Below are positions 23,993 through 35,431 of a DNA stretch of 64,000 bases, piece after piece (the stretch's first letter is position 1; every line of letters begins with the position of its first letter). The stretch covers positions 5,001-69,000 of the forward strand of contig JACEEZ010018518.1 of assembly GCA_016584305.1 (NCBI GenBank), read 5' to 3'. The notes below the pieces were generated by a model that was not told the origin of the DNA, searched no databases, and was given only the letters and a program-made list of their open reading frames with translations. The DNA comes from Chionoecetes opilio (lineage: Eukaryota > Arthropoda > Malacostraca > Decapoda > Majidae). The translations under genes and the position numbers were made by a program.

Positions 23993-24562
23993 CAGTGCTG
24001 GGCACGCGATCCAAAAATAGGTGGTCCACTATCGCTATTCCGCGATCGAAAATTTGGCGTTCCACGATTGCGGAATATTTATTTAAGTTTGAATTCAAAT
24101 TCCGTGATCGGTAATCGCTAGCGAAGTTTTTCTTCTAAGAAATAAAGCATTAAGCCATTATACCCCATTAAGTATCAACTTAAGTCTTAACTCTTAAGTT
24201 TTTTCTATGTAGGCTAGGTGAGGTGAGTTTCGAATTCAAGTTAGAACTTGACATTTAGCGTTTGCTAAGAGCGGGGAAGTCAGCGACTTTACTGTGGAAC
24301 AGTTCAGAGCTGACTGATCAGCCAGCGGGCGGCCAGCAGCAGGCACGTCAGGTAACAGAACAGCTGGCTGGTCAACCTAACCCCGCGCGGTAGCGAGGAA
24401 AAAAAAAATTGTTTTTCAAGTCAAGATTTTAGTTCGTGGACTAAAAATCGCGGAATTAAAGGCAAAAAAAAATAATTCAAATTTAATAAAAATTCCGCGA
24501 TCGATTTTTGGTAGTCCGCGATCGCGGAATCGCGGACTATAATTCTGCGACGCCCAGCACTG
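23993..24562. mobile_element. hAT MITE inside the RTE-like LINE
   Basis: TIRs CAGTGCTGGGC / complement at the ends; 8-bp flanks ATTACTGT (23985-23992) and ATTACTGC (24563-24570) differ by one base. The uninterrupted site is visible in the LINE copy at 40935-40950. Subterminal GATCGCGGAAT motifs repeat several times. No transposase. Confidence 0.88.
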
Positions 24563-26662
24563 ATTACTGCATCATCGGCAAAAACAAGATCAGTGATCTT
24601 GGTGCTGCAGACGGATGCTCCACAATCACTTTGATCTACAACCTTGTCCAATACCCAATCCATACAAGCGTTGAAAAGTGATGGGGCAAGGACGCACCCT
24701 TGCCTCACTCCTGTATTCACAGGGAAGAAGCTGGATACACCTGCCCCACACTTCACAGCACTCTCAGTTCCAGAATACAGACCAGTTATCAAACCAATAG
24801 CCCTTGCAGGAATCCCTCGAAGTCGCAGAAGATCCCAGAGTGACTCACGATGCACTGAGTCAAACGCCTTCTTGAGATCAACATAGGCTGCAAGCATCCC
24901 CTGTCGAAACTCACGTCGGCGTTCCACCAGGACACGAAGCGCTAGGATACGGTCCGTTGTTGACTTACCAGGCGTGAACCCAGACTGCTGAGGTCTCTGA
25001 TGCTTCACCAGATGACTGCGAATTCGTGTCAGCAATAGATGGGCAAGCACCTTGCCTGGTACACTGAGCAGTGTAATACCGCGGTAATTGTTGCAGTCCT
25101 GACGGTCCCCTTTCCCTTTCCAGATAGGGACGACCAGCCCCCTTTTCCAGTCAGGAGGAATGGTACCTGATTGCCACACGGCAGTCAGGACAGTATGCAA
25201 CCCGCGGATCATGGCCTCACCCCCAGCTTTGAGGAGCTCCGCACTGATATTACAAACACCAGCTGCCTTTCCACCCGTCAACTTTGCTACAGCCTCTCTG
25301 ACTTTGTCAAGAGAGGGTGCGGTTTCGTCAATGGGAGGATCGGCATCCACTGCCTGTAACCCAGTGGTGTGAAGCTGCTCAGTTGGAGGGTCCACCATGA
25401 ACAACTGCCCAAAGTACTCAGCCCAACGAGCCATCTGCCCATCCATGTCCGACACGAGGCGCCCATCTGCTGTTCGAATAGCACTTGCCCGAGAAGGAGA
25501 CTTGGAACGGAGCTTCTTCAGGGCTCGGTAGGCGGGTCGGAGGTTATTAGCGTTCAAATGACCCTCGACATTCTCAGCGAGACTCCTGACATACCTCTCC
25601 TTGTCTCTCCCCAGGAGGGTTCTAGTCCGGCGTGACAGAGCCCTGTGCTGGTCCTGGTTCCCAGCCAGCCTGGCAGCGTGACTCTCCTCGATTTTCTCCA
25701 GCGTCTCCGTCGAGACAAAACCACGCCCTGACCTCGGGTGCTCCCCAATACACTCCTTGGCAGCCTGTAGAGTTTCACGTTTGAAGGTATCCCACAGTTT
25801 TACAGGGTCCCCGAGAGCACCGAGCACATCAAACCGATTTGAGACTGCCACCGCATACTCATGAGCACATGTCAAGTCCTTCAGTTTCTCAAGATGAAAC
25901 ACAGTATAGTTACCTCTTGAGATTCTTCTGGACTTGACATGAAGCTTAAGTGTAGCAACAACAAGTCTGTGATCTGTTCCAACGAACTCAGCACTCCGGT
26001 AAACCCTGCAGTTCTGGAGGATCCTCCAACGAGTACTAACGAGGATGTGGTCGATCTCCTTAGCTACCCCTCCGGCATTACTATACCATGTCCAGCAGTG
26101 CAGCTCTGGTCTCTGATACCAAGAACCTGCATTTCTCAACCTTCTGGATCTTGCAAAGTTCAGAAGCAGAGAACTGTTGGTGTTTCTGGTACCGGAGCCA
26201 TGGGGACCAACACATAACTCGTAGCCATCTCTCAGTGCCAGTAGTAGCATTGAAGTCGCCCAAAACAATGTGTCCCGAGGAGGACACTGGTCTAATACAG
26301 AGTCGAGTTTGGCGTAGAACATCTCCTTCTCTTCAGTTTTACGCATCTCGGTAGGAGCGTACACTGCAACAAGAGACATGAAACCCAGAGTGTGTTTCAT
26401 TCTCACCCGCATTATACGCTCATCAACCAGAGTAACCTCAACAACTGACGGCTGCAGTTTGCTGGAGATGCCTATAGCTACAGCCTACTCCCCGTTCATG
26501 GTGACCATTGCTCATGCCGGACCAGTAGTAGGTGTAACCCCCACTGCCAGGCCTCCTCGTCTCAGAGAGTCCCACTATATCCACCCTCAGCCTACTGAGC
26601 TCGCCCGATAGGAGAGGTAGTCGATGATCGTCTGAGAGGCTCAGAACGTTCCACGAGCCCAC
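24421..26662 (-). pseudogene. RTE-like LINE endonuclease-reverse transcriptase
   Basis: EN start GSWNVLSLSDDHRLP at about 26650 lies in one frame (26438-26662). From 26412 a 663-codon frame runs through VAVYAPTE, EIDHILVSTRW and GTDHRLVVATLKLH (EN), then RT: RGLVVPIWKGKGDRQDCNNY, RGITLLSVPGKVLAHLLL, QQSGFTPGKSTTDRI, AAYVDLKKAFDSVHRESLWD, GVRQGCVLAPSLFNACMD and KITDLVFADDAV. The protein would cut target DNA and copy its own RNA. Only one frameshift (about 26430) and a small EN defect precede the FADD box. The last 47 or so codons (24421-24562) are read from the inserted MITE, so this frame is a chimera. Clade (RTE/BovB-like) is inferred. Confidence 0.87.
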
Positions 26663-26781
26663 ACGAAGAACCCTCCGCAGGTTGATCCCAGGAGTGATTC
26701 GACGGGCAGGCGCCGCCTCTGCACCGCCCCGGCCACCCCCTTAAGAAAAAGTTGTGCTAGGTGGCCCTACCACTTGATTTG

Positions 26782-28872
26782 GAAAGGGCTGCTGAGCCAT
26801 AAATACAGCTGCCATAAGACACCTTAGATCTGATGGCCGCCTGGTAGTAGTGCAAAAGGAGATCACGACTGGCCCCCCAGCAGACACCAGCCACCAGCTT
26901 CATGATGTTGAGGCACCTGTTGCAGGTGGTACGGAGTTACTCAATATGAGGAGACCAGGTCAGGCGGGGACCATCCAGCCGCATACCGAGGAAAGTGTGG
27001 GACCTGGTGTAAGGCACCAGGGAGCCACTACGGGTGACAGTGGGTGGAGAGCGGACAGGCTTGAGGGTGAAGCACATAAGGGAGCTTTTGGGAGCATTAA
27101 TTGAGAGACCCCATGTCCTCACCCAGTCAGTTAATGCATCTGCTGCCTCCTGCAAGCATAGCTGTGCCTGGGCCTGAGTGTTGGCTCTGCTGATGATGGT
27201 AATGTCGTCTGCATAGATAAGAAGGTGAGAGTGGGGAGGAATGTGGAGGTCTGAGAGCAGGACATTGAACAGCAAAGGGCTGAGGATGGAACCCTGCAGC
27301 ACTCCTCTCTGTATTTGATGGGAAGGAGAGGTGGAGGCACCAACCGCAACCTGAAAAGACCGGCCTGACAAGAATGACCGGAGCCAGGCGAGGGTGGGTC
27401 CCGTGATTCCCATGGATGCCAACTTACGGAGGATGCCTTCGTGGGACGCAGAGTCAAATGCTCCCTCTAGATCTACAAAGAGAGAGGTCATGACCTCCCT
27501 ACCCCGGTAAGTGTCACAGATGTGATACTCCAGCTGCGCCAGGACATATAGGGTGCTCCTGCGGGGCCTGAAGCCACACTGCACCTCTCTCAGGAGATGG
27601 CTGTCCTCCAGCCACCAGGATAGGCGAGTGGCCACCAATCGCTCCAGGAGCTTACCCACGCAGGAGAGGAGAGCGATAGGGCGGTATGTGGATGGGAGTG
27701 TGGGGTCCTTCCCGGGTTTGGGTATAGGTAGCAGGGTGGAGGATTTCCAGTACGTAGGGAAGACGCTCCGGAGCCAACTGGTGTTGAAGAGGGAGAGTGC
27801 CGTGGTCTTCAAGGGGGGTGTCATGTGAAGCAGGAACTTATACGACATGTTGTCCCGGCCCGCAGTTTTCCCCGGTCTTAAGGTGGACAAGGCCCGGTCC
27901 ATCTCATCAGTCGTGAAAGGACTGGTGAGTGCCGGGATGCCAGGGGAGGCAACAGCATTATTTATTGCCGCATTGATGTTAAGGGACGATGAGAGAGGAC
28001 ATCGGAGACCAATCTTGTCCTGGTAGTGTGCGGCAAGTAATGCAGCCTTCTGCGGGTCATCTAGGAGGGGGTTGGCACCATCCTTCAGGGGCAGTGAGAG
28101 GCATTGTTTAGTGCCCTCCATGGAGTTGAAAAAATCCCACGTACGCTTTGTGGAGGAGGATGGAGAGAGGGAAGCGCAGTGGGCGCCCCACGCCTTCCTC
28201 TGGGCGAGGAGGATGGTCCTGGCACATATGGCATCGAGTCTATGATATTCAGCCCCAAGCTGTAGTGTGGGCCTTCGACGCCATAGGTTCCACGCCCTCC
28301 TTCGGGCCTTGACTGCCTGGGGGCAGTCTTCGCTCCACCAAGATTTGCCCGGACGGCGAGGGGCGCGACGCGTCGAGAGATGGAAGGCAGCCTTTCCCGC
28401 GTCCTCCAGGAATGTGGAAAGGGAGGCAGCGGCGTCCTCCAGGGGAAGGGAGGAGAGATCCGGTGGGTCGTGGAGTGCTGCCTCGAAGAGGGGCCAGCCG
28501 GAAGGCGTGAGTTTCCAGTGAGGCAGGCAACCTCCAAAAGAGCGCCCTCCTGAAGGTGTTGGTGAGGTGGAGAGGGAGGTCAGGTTCCCAGCACCTGTGA
28601 TGGGCATTGAAGTCACCCATGATGCCAACAGGCGGAGGAAGGAGGGAAAAGTAGTGGATCAGTTCCCGGTATGTGGCACCATCAGCGTTATAGCAGACCG
28701 CTACGGATAACCCACCCTGTTGCGTAGCAACCCTGGCTGCGACCACTTCGAGGTGGCCGTGCTGCCACTGTGGCAGGGCAAGGGGGGAATGGTCAAGGGA
28801 GTCGTGAACTGCAAGGAGGACGCCGCCTCCACGTCCCAAGGGTACATACTCTTGCTGGAGGTGCTCTAACAT
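26782..28872 (-). pseudogene. I-like LINE: endonuclease and reverse transcriptase
   Basis: 28249-28872 gives endonuclease pieces VEHLQQEYVPLGRGGGVLLA, VGIMGDFNAHHRCWEPDLPL; a frame shift leads into 26937-28628 with KSWWSEDCPQAVKARRRAWN, STLLPIPKPGKDPTLPSTYR, PIALLSCVGKLLERL, QCGFRPRRSTLYVLAQLEYH, SLFVDLEGAFDSASHEGILR, GVLQGSILSPLLFN and the catalytic LLIYADDITII. A TAA interrupts the thumb at about 26936, after SPHIE; coding then continues LRTTCNRCLNIMKLVAGVCW to YGSAALS, where the RTE-like LINE is inserted. The endonuclease N-terminus is missing at 28872, so the copy is 5' truncated. Together with 23030-23187 and 21188-22456 it forms EN-RT-RNase H, the I-group layout. Confidence 0.87.
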
Positions 28873-28916
28873 CGAGGCTCACCGCGATGGGAGGCAGCAA
28901 GGCAAGGAAGGCACGT

Positions 28917-29335
28917 CTTGATCTTGATCTTGAAATTACAGGTAGACTTTTCTTCATAGGCCAGGCCTTTAAACTGGCTGCTCTTGTAGAGTCTATTGTT
29001 TATTTCTCATATACCACATTCTTTCAAAACTCTTTCAATGTCTCAATCATCCGTCCACTTGTCTCACCACACAGTCCCAGCAGCAATAACATCCATTCTC
29101 TTCCTGTCCTTTCAACCACCTCGTTCATGTCACCTCCCATTTCAGTCAAAACCACACGCATCATTTCCATTCTCTCCCCACTATACTTCTCACGTTCTAG
29201 TATCACATGTTCCACTGTTTCATCCTCACCCATGTCACACATCTGGCACACTTTGCTGCGGGACTCAGACCATCTGTAGTTCCTTGTGTAGCGCCCCCCC
29301 TTATAGCTAGATGTTAATTTGAAGGGCTCCACAAA
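28917..29335 (-). pseudogene. LINE C-terminal fragment, EHVILExEKY family, with 3' tail
   Basis: Minus frame 29024-29332: NYRWSESRSKVCQMCDMGED, ETVEHVILEREKYSGERMEM and TGREWMLLLLGLCGETSGRM. This Cys/His cluster (CxxC...H...) is usual at the C-terminus of LINE polymerases. The 3' UTR runs to the tail TTGATCTTGATCTTG at 28917-28932. Paralogue on the plus strand at 35690-36143. Confidence 0.8.
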
Positions 29336-29665
29336 CCTGGGGGGAGATGCTCGAAAGAGTTACGGGACCGTAAGTATTACCCTAGGGGGCTTTTACCTCG
29401 TAGCGCCTCTACGGGTGATGCTCAAACCGTTTTCTCACTTGCTACGGGACTGCGAGGCTAAGGGTGGTCGGCACCACCCTTAGCTCCCTACAGGAGTGAA
29501 ATTTGAAGCGACAAGACATCAATAAACAATCAAATACAAGTTTATCACTATATTTTATGTTTATTGTGTATTATAGAGCCATTTCATGCTTGCCTGTTTG
29601 AAATATGATGTGTTTATTGCATCATTAACTCCATATTATATCATATTTAACATACAATACCTATA
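29336..29665. other. Spacer, no gene seen
   Basis: Contains GATGCTCGAAAGAGTTACGG and CCACCCTTAGC inverted copies (29461-29485, CTAAGGGTGGTCGGCACCAC). AT-rich after 29520. Confidence 0.4.
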
Positions 29666-30635
29666 CAGGGAGGTCCCGTTATACGAGCATTCGGTATACG
29701 AGAATCCGATGATACGAGATGTGTAAATTAGGGTCTATTTTCAATATACGAGATCGAAAATCCAATGATAGGACATTCAAACTGGGGTGAGTAAAATTAT
29801 CAAGTTCAAAATGCGCGCCCTACCACTCCCAGGCTGAACAAAGGGGGATTTGGTTGACCCCAGTGAGGTCACCCCTAGCAAGCCGTGACCTGAAGGGTAA
29901 TTAAGCATATGGTGCGGCCTGACATTTAGGGGTAATTAGCAGGTGTGCAGCCCCAACCTTGGGACTGCAGTCAGGTCACCCCTAGCAAGGCGTGACCTGA
30001 AGGGTAATTAAGCATATGGTGCAGCCTGACCTTTAGGGGTAATTAGCAGGTGTGGGGCCCAAAAAAAAAAACTTGGAACCACTACACTACCTTCTCTTGT
30101 ATCAGCCCGTCAGGGTGGCAAGGTTGGTAGAGACGTGACCTCGCAATGTGCAGCGTCCCTGCGCATTCGGTCAGCGGTTCGAGTCCGCCTAGTTCGTGCT
30201 GACGTGGCGGCGCTTTGTATAGTCAATAACCTTGTAGTTGGTACTTGCAAAGTGTCTAGATAGGATGAAAATTTTATCTTATCTCTTGTATCACGTGGCG
30301 TCCCATACATTACAACGTCTTTTTTGCTTGTTATGCATGTTTTATGTTTAGTTAATGTGCACTTGTGCAGTTATGTTATTTTGTGTGCTATTTTCTCTTT
30401 CAGAATGATTTTTCTACAGAATAGGTAGTACAGTGTGGGTAATATAGACGCTGTGTGTTTGTTGTGTTTGCTATAATTTATTTTAGCTTGAGAAATCTGT
30501 TTTTTTTTTTTAAATTGATGGGGTCCTGGAACCAAACCTATATTTTACCATTAGTTATATGTTTCGTTATACGAGATTTCGCTTTACGAGTATGCCAGGT
30601 GGAACCTAACTGCTCGTATCTTCGGGACCTCCCTG
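29666..30635. mobile_element. TIR element, CAGGGAGGTCCCG family, 970-bp copy carrying a SINE
   Basis: TIRs as in 10888-13103, TA on both sides (29664-29665, 30636-30637). A segment of about 110 bp (GTGACCTGAAGGGTAATTAA ...) is tandemly duplicated at 29870-30060. The SINE 30105-30281 is inserted in its right half; copy 59539-60316, in opposite orientation, lacks it. Confidence 0.88.
30105..30281 (+). mobile_element. tRNA-derived SINE, family S4, with 12-bp target duplication
   Basis: Flanked by TCTCTTGTATCA at 30093-30104 and 30282-30293. Has a tRNA-like head with A-box-like GGCAAGGTTGGTAGAGACG and B-box GGTTCGAGTCC, and a tail ending TTTTATCTTA. The related element at 59890-59905 keeps the unfilled site. 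Confidence 0.88.
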
Positions 30636-30837
30636 TACTTGTAATAAATTCATATTAGGACAAACCTAATATTAAGTTTCGACGGAAAATGCATTCCGTC
30701 GAACCTTCCTGTTGACTGGGGGTCTGGATTAAAGTATTTTCACCTTTCTACTGTTTTTATAGGTCTACAAAACGAGTGTGAAAGGGTATATGTGCAGTTT
30801 AAACCACTACACTATTGGTGGTTTTACTAAACGTTTC

Positions 30838-31012
30838 GTTTTCATCATAAGGAGTATTTCTAACCCCTACCTACTACAACAGCCGTCGGAAATTAACGTC
30901 GTCGGGGTCTGAGGAGGGGTGAAACCCTCCCACTGAGGTTAGGTTATGTGATCAATGCCCAGGTTAGGTTAGTTAACTAGCAGGAGGTTCTGCGCCCCCC
31001 CCTCCCCAGTTG
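30838..31012. repeat. Inverted repeat arm, partner at 33135-33315
   Basis: CATCATAAGGAGTATTTCTA, ACAGCCGTCGGAAATTA and a run with AGGTTAGGTTATG/ATCAATGCCCAGGTTAGGTT recur as the reverse complement at 33135-33315. The two arms enclose about 2.1 kb, suggesting a foldback or long-TIR element. Outer ends near 30843 and 33312. Confidence 0.65.
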
Positions 31013-31037
31013 TCAGGAGAGTAGCTATTGGGTTATA

Positions 31038-31667
31038 ATGGATGATAATTGTGGTGTCGCTACCGTCGTTAATTACTACTTATGTTTTCTGTATTATTTT
31101 TTGTTCAGTATACTGTGCAGTATTAATCAACTTCCGCGTAACCTTCAAAACTCATATACATGTTGTAGAAATTATATAGTTGTCTAATAGCGCATATACA
31201 GACACTTTCCCTGTCCGGAGGCCCCCTAGCCCTTTAGGTTAGCTTGAGGTTTGGGTTAGTTTAATAATCCTGCCAGGGGGTCAAGGGGGAGGTTAGCACC
31301 CCGTTAGGAGGTTAGGTTCGGTTCGGTTAAGGTAATAATCGTCCCGGCAGGGTGAGGCAGAGCGGATCACTCGGCGGCTGGCAGGCGAATGCGGGGCGGG
31401 GCGGGGTACACTTGTTTTCGTACAATTTTGTTACTTCTCTGTTTTCTGAGACACTGACTATTATTTCCTGGCCAAGTTTTAGTGCTTTTTCTGAATGAGA
31501 TACATTTTTATCAATGGAAACTGTGATCCTAGGATTTGGTGACGAAAAAAACAAAAATAATGGATTTCTGGAAATAAGAATACTACCTCCATCTGAAAAA
31601 TCACTAATTTTAGGCAAGGAAAAACTATTCAGTGTTTAAGAAAATGACCGCACAGTCCTCGTCCATT
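31038..31667. mobile_element. MITE, TGGACGAG...GCGCGGTC family, copy B
   Basis: Right end GACCGCACAGTCCTCGTCCAT matches copy A; left end ATGGATGATAATTGTGGTGTCGC is more diverged. The interior is collinear with 16793-17428 by eye. Confidence 0.7.
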
Positions 31668-33134
31668 TTTACTTTTCTTGGAAATCACTAGTTTTTTGTA
31701 CAGGTGGGGTCTAGAGGGTGAAACAAAATCTAGTTAATGCCACGAAAAACAAAGGTCAGATTCTTTCAAAACACAACAAAATCTATCAGAAAAATATAGT
31801 TTCGTTTGAAAATGGAGAGGGTCACTGTAACAAATCTTTCCCATAGCTTTTAACAGTTGTTAGGTTTGAGGTATTTAGGGTAGATAAAAAATGTGCAGGT
31901 GGCCTTAGGGAAATAGTTCTTCCACCGTGTACGAAGTGATATTTGGAAGGGAATTACTCAAAATGTCTAACATATAATGAAATCATAATGGCATTGTCGT
32001 GACGTATCCACACAGTTGAAAAGGAGAGGGGGTGGGTGGGGTGCAGGGTTAATTTTTTGTGTGTAGCCCATGATTGGGGGGAAGGGTCGATTGCAATATC
32101 CGATAGTTGGGTTTATAGGATGATCGGTTGTCCGCCTCATAAACCGAATAGAATTCTGTTTATGTTGTTCAGTCATACGCGTTCAAACAAAGTTAACTAT
32201 GTACAGTACTGTAGAGTAAAATATAATTTTGTACAAGGTAGTCCAATGGAGTAGTCCACAAACAATGAGGACTGAATGTAAACCGAGACGCACGGGCCAG
32301 CCAACGTGTTCGGTCGGCTCACCAATCGCCACAGATGCCGAACTAGACTTCAGTATATCAGAGGCTTGTTCGAAGGCAACACGGCGTTCAATTTAACGAG
32401 GTTCGGTTTATCGAGGGTTTACTGTATTTTGTTTTGTTTATTGTGGGTTATGCATATGATAATACTATGTAAAGTTAGGTAGGTGGCTTATGAGTGCTAA
32501 TATGGCTATAGCTAATTGTGGCTGGTGGACAAGACATTCATTCCTAAACCCGATAAATTTTCACTGACTGTCTCGCTCATCACATCTTCCCATCGCATGA
32601 TGGTTATAGATAGATAAAAATATAAACCATAAACTAACCCTTTTTTCACTGAATAATGAAAATTAACGGTGGATAACGGGTTCTCATCATCTAAAAGAAC
32701 AATTAATAAAGTACGTAAGTGGAGAAAGAAAAGCTATCTACCCGGATAAATATTTAGTTTAATCAAACCAAAACATATAAATAGCCAAAAAACGCTTATA
32801 ATTTTTACCTTGATGAGACCAAACAATCAAGGAATAAAGGTTAGTTTTCTTGATTCAGCCTTTTACCTAAGAATCCAATCAAGGGGAGGAACTAACCTAA
32901 CTCTAATATATACTGAAATTAACTTAACAGAAGTTACCTAAAAACCAAAAAGAAAAGGACCGGTGTTACACAATAATATACCATAAGCAAGAGTTACACA
33001 TACCCTCAGTAATGTTGGTGTTTATACTGAAGAAATTTCAAGATTTATCTATCCATAACCATCAGTACTTCAACTTGTAATAAATATTGGTAAAAATGCA
33101 GTTTCAACCAATATTCCCTATTGTAATCTCCTGA
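31668..33134. other. AT-rich interior of the 30838/33315 inverted-repeat unit; no gene seen
   Basis: No coding signal recognised. At about 32370-32435, AACGAGGTTCGGTTTATCGA followed by GGGTTTACTGTA looks like one end of a pogo-type element whose other end I did not find. Smaller direct repeats only. Confidence 0.4.
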
Positions 33135-33315
33135 CATAAATGGGGGTGCCGCGCCCCCCCAGACCCCCCTTCTAGTTTACTAGCCTTACCTGGGCATTGA
33201 TTACATAACCTAACTTCACTGTGGGGGTTTCGCCCCCCTCCCCAAAACCCCCTTGTGTTATTTCTAATTTCCGACGGCTGTTGTAGGGGTTAGAAATACT
33301 CCTTATGATGAGACC
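33135..33315. repeat. Inverted repeat arm, partner at 30838-31012
   Basis: Reverse complement of the left arm, including TAATTTCCGACGGCTGTTGT and CTCCTTATGATG. Confidence 0.65.
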
Positions 33316-33360
33316 TAAATATTTCTTTGCAATCATTGCCTTCCTATAAGTTAACTACAG

Positions 33361-33612
33361 CTACAGGACCACCACCACACCTGCTTGGTCCCTAATGCCC
33401 CAACCACACACCACCACCACCACCACCACACCTGCTGCCCCCCACACACCACCACACCTGCTGCCCCCCACACACCACCACACCTGCTGCCCCCACCACA
33501 TACCACCACCACCACCACACTTGCTGCCCCCCACACACCACCACACCTGCTGCCCCCCACACACCACCACACCTGCTGCCCCCACCACATACCACTACCA
33601 CACATTCTGCCC
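33361..33612. repeat. CACACCTGCTGCCCCC minisatellite (about 26-bp units)
   Basis: Tandem CACACACCACCACACCTGCT/GCCCCC units with some longer variants containing ACATACCACCACC. G-strand is G-rich. Frames in it are artefacts. Confidence 0.92.
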
Positions 33613-33669
33613 CCACCGAAAAATGATGACACTAATAACATCGCCGCCAGCGACTCACACACCTGCCTG

Positions 33670-33893
33670 GCACCTGTTACCCCACCACACACCACACCTG
33701 CCTGCCACCTGTTGCCAGCCCCACCACACACCACACCTGCCTGCCACCTGTTGCCAGCCCCACCACACACCACACCTGCCTGCCACCTGTTGCCAGCCCC
33801 ACCACACACCACACCTGCCTGCCACCTGTTGCCAGCCCCACCACACACCACACCTGCCTGCCACCTTTTGCCAGCCCCACCACACACTACCAT
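33670..33893. repeat. 39-bp minisatellite, about 6 units
   Basis: Unit CCACCACACACCACACCTGC + CTGCCACCTGTTGCCAGCC; successive starts at 33721 and 33760 give 39 bp. Being 13 codons, it stays open in frame (HTTPACHLLPAPP on the plus strand). Confidence 0.95.
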
Positions 33894-33899
33894 GAACTA

Positions 33900-34240
33900 T
33901 AGAACATCAAAACAGGACGTAAAATGACGACACAATTATCGCCGCCACAGACACAAACACTGTGCCAATGAGTGACTCTCATTCCACGGCCTGTTGCACT
34001 TATTTCGGTTATTAGTATGCATGTCCCTACTCTTGCAACAATATAAATGATCACAAATTAGTATTCACCATCAGAACTTACCTATATACGTAAGTAGCTA
34101 GATGATGAAATCAGCTACAGGAGACGGTGTTCCTTCCCGCTACTAGCTCTGGTAAATCTGCTGGTAAGCCGCTACTACACAGGGAGCACTCGTAGGTTAC
34201 CAGGAGATTTACAATATCGTAAGTGTTTGCTGAATAGGGT
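33900..34240. other. Spacer, no gene seen
   Basis: Mixed sequence between the 39-bp array and the LINE ORF1 fragment; no motif recognised. Confidence 0.4.
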
Positions 34241-34564
34241 CTTGCCATGTGCGCGGAGGTAGTACAAGGAAATTTACCAGAGTTTTACCTTGTAAATGGT
34301 TTGCTGAATCCACCCCCAGGTCTATGAAGCTTACTCCATAGTACCCTGGGATCCTTGCTGCATAACGCTTTCATTTTTGCCACCTCCTCTTGGAGTCGCT
34401 TGTTTGTGTCGCGTCTCATTTCCTCAAACCCTGCATTTTCCTGAGGGCGCCTCATGATTCCCACCACGTCACTCGTACTTTCTTCCTGTCCCTCTTTATA
34501 TCCTTGAGGCACTCCATCACCTTGTCCACCGTCTGCTTGGGGCTAAACCTTCTAAGGCTGTTCC

Positions 34565-35431
34565 CAGAGCTGGGCGGTCCGCAACTTGCAGAACCGCCAT
34601 TCGGTTGCGGACCATTAGTTGCTGAACCCGTTGCTCAAAAAGTTGCGGACCTAGGGTTGCGGACCACTCAAAATTAAGGTCCGCTACCACTACTTTCAAA
34701 AGAAGACGAAGACGACTGTAGCCGCAGGCAAAGCAGCTATAACATTAATTGAAGCGGTTAATCTTAGTAATCTATAACATAAATTGTATTGATTAGTTGT
34801 ACATAAATGTAAAGAAACGTGTATATGTTCATACATAACGGTGAATAGTTTTTGAACGCGAAGTCATAGCTATGACCTCTTCATCAAATATAACACTCCG
34901 CTCCCCAGTTCAGCCGTGGTGGAGAGGCTTTTCAGTATGGTGTCAGATGTCCTGAGGGCAAAGAGGTCTTCCCTGACAGCCAAGAACTTTGAATTGCTCA
35001 TCTTCATGAAGGGCAACCTCAAGATGTTGAACATGAGGAAGCTGAAGAGGCAGGAGGAGGAGGAGGTGCCAGACCCGGACACTTAGTGTAGCGGAGCTGT
35101 TTTTGGCCTTTTATTGGAATTTTTTGGTGTTTTGTCATTATATAATATGAAATAATAAATATTGTCTAATTATTAAGCCATTTTTTGTTATTTATTAATA
35201 TTTATTAAATTAATAGGTAGTTATTAAGTTATTGTGGACTTGTAAACAAAAAATTGGGTTGCGGACCTAGTTCCGCTACTGGTGCGCACCTATTTGAAAT
35301 AGGTGCGGAGGTGCGGAACTACAGTTGCGGAACCTCAAAATGCCAAAAGTTGCGGAGGTGCGGAATGCGGAACCCCCGCCTAAAGGTTGCGGGGTGCGGA
35401 ACCTGAAAAAAAGGTGCGGTGCCCAGCTTTG
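34565..35431 (+). mobile_element. hAT transposon remnant with perfect 8-bp duplication
   Basis: CAGAGCTGGGC at the left end, GCCCAGCTTTG at the right, flanked by GCTGTTCC at 34557-34564 and 35432-35439. Subterminal GTTGCGGACC / GTGCGGAAC motifs repeat on both sides, as usual for hAT ends. Contains the transposase C-terminus 34874-35086. Confidence 0.92.
34874..35086 (+). pseudogene. hAT transposase C-terminal dimerisation (hATC) segment
   Basis: Plus-strand frame YNTPLPSSAVVERLFSMVSD, VLRAKRSSLTAKNFELLIFM, KGNLKMLNMRK and an acidic end EEEEVPDPDT-stop. The TPLPSSAVVERLFS...LR..RSSLT..NFE.L.F.K.N pattern is the hATC signature, which mediates transposase dimerisation. DNA-binding and catalytic parts are missing, so the element is an internal-deletion derivative depending on a relative for movement. 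Confidence 0.85.

Larger units (their letters stand above)
23188..26781 (-). mobile_element. RTE-like LINE, near full length, with 10-bp target duplication
   Basis: Flanked by GGAAAGGGCT at 23178-23187 and 26782-26791, and carrying a (TTGA)n-type tail (TCAATCAATCAATC on the plus strand at 23188-23202). Encodes APE-like endonuclease then RT then a C-terminal region; no RNase H. It lies inside the I-like LINE and is itself split by the hAT MITE 23993-24562. The 5' truncation, if any, is slight: EN begins within 150 bp of the left target duplication on the minus strand. Confidence 0.85.

Noticed and set aside
33351..33927. 180-codon ORFs on both strands
   Set aside because: The 26-bp and 39-bp minisatellites explain them; the 39-bp unit stays open only because it is 13 codons.
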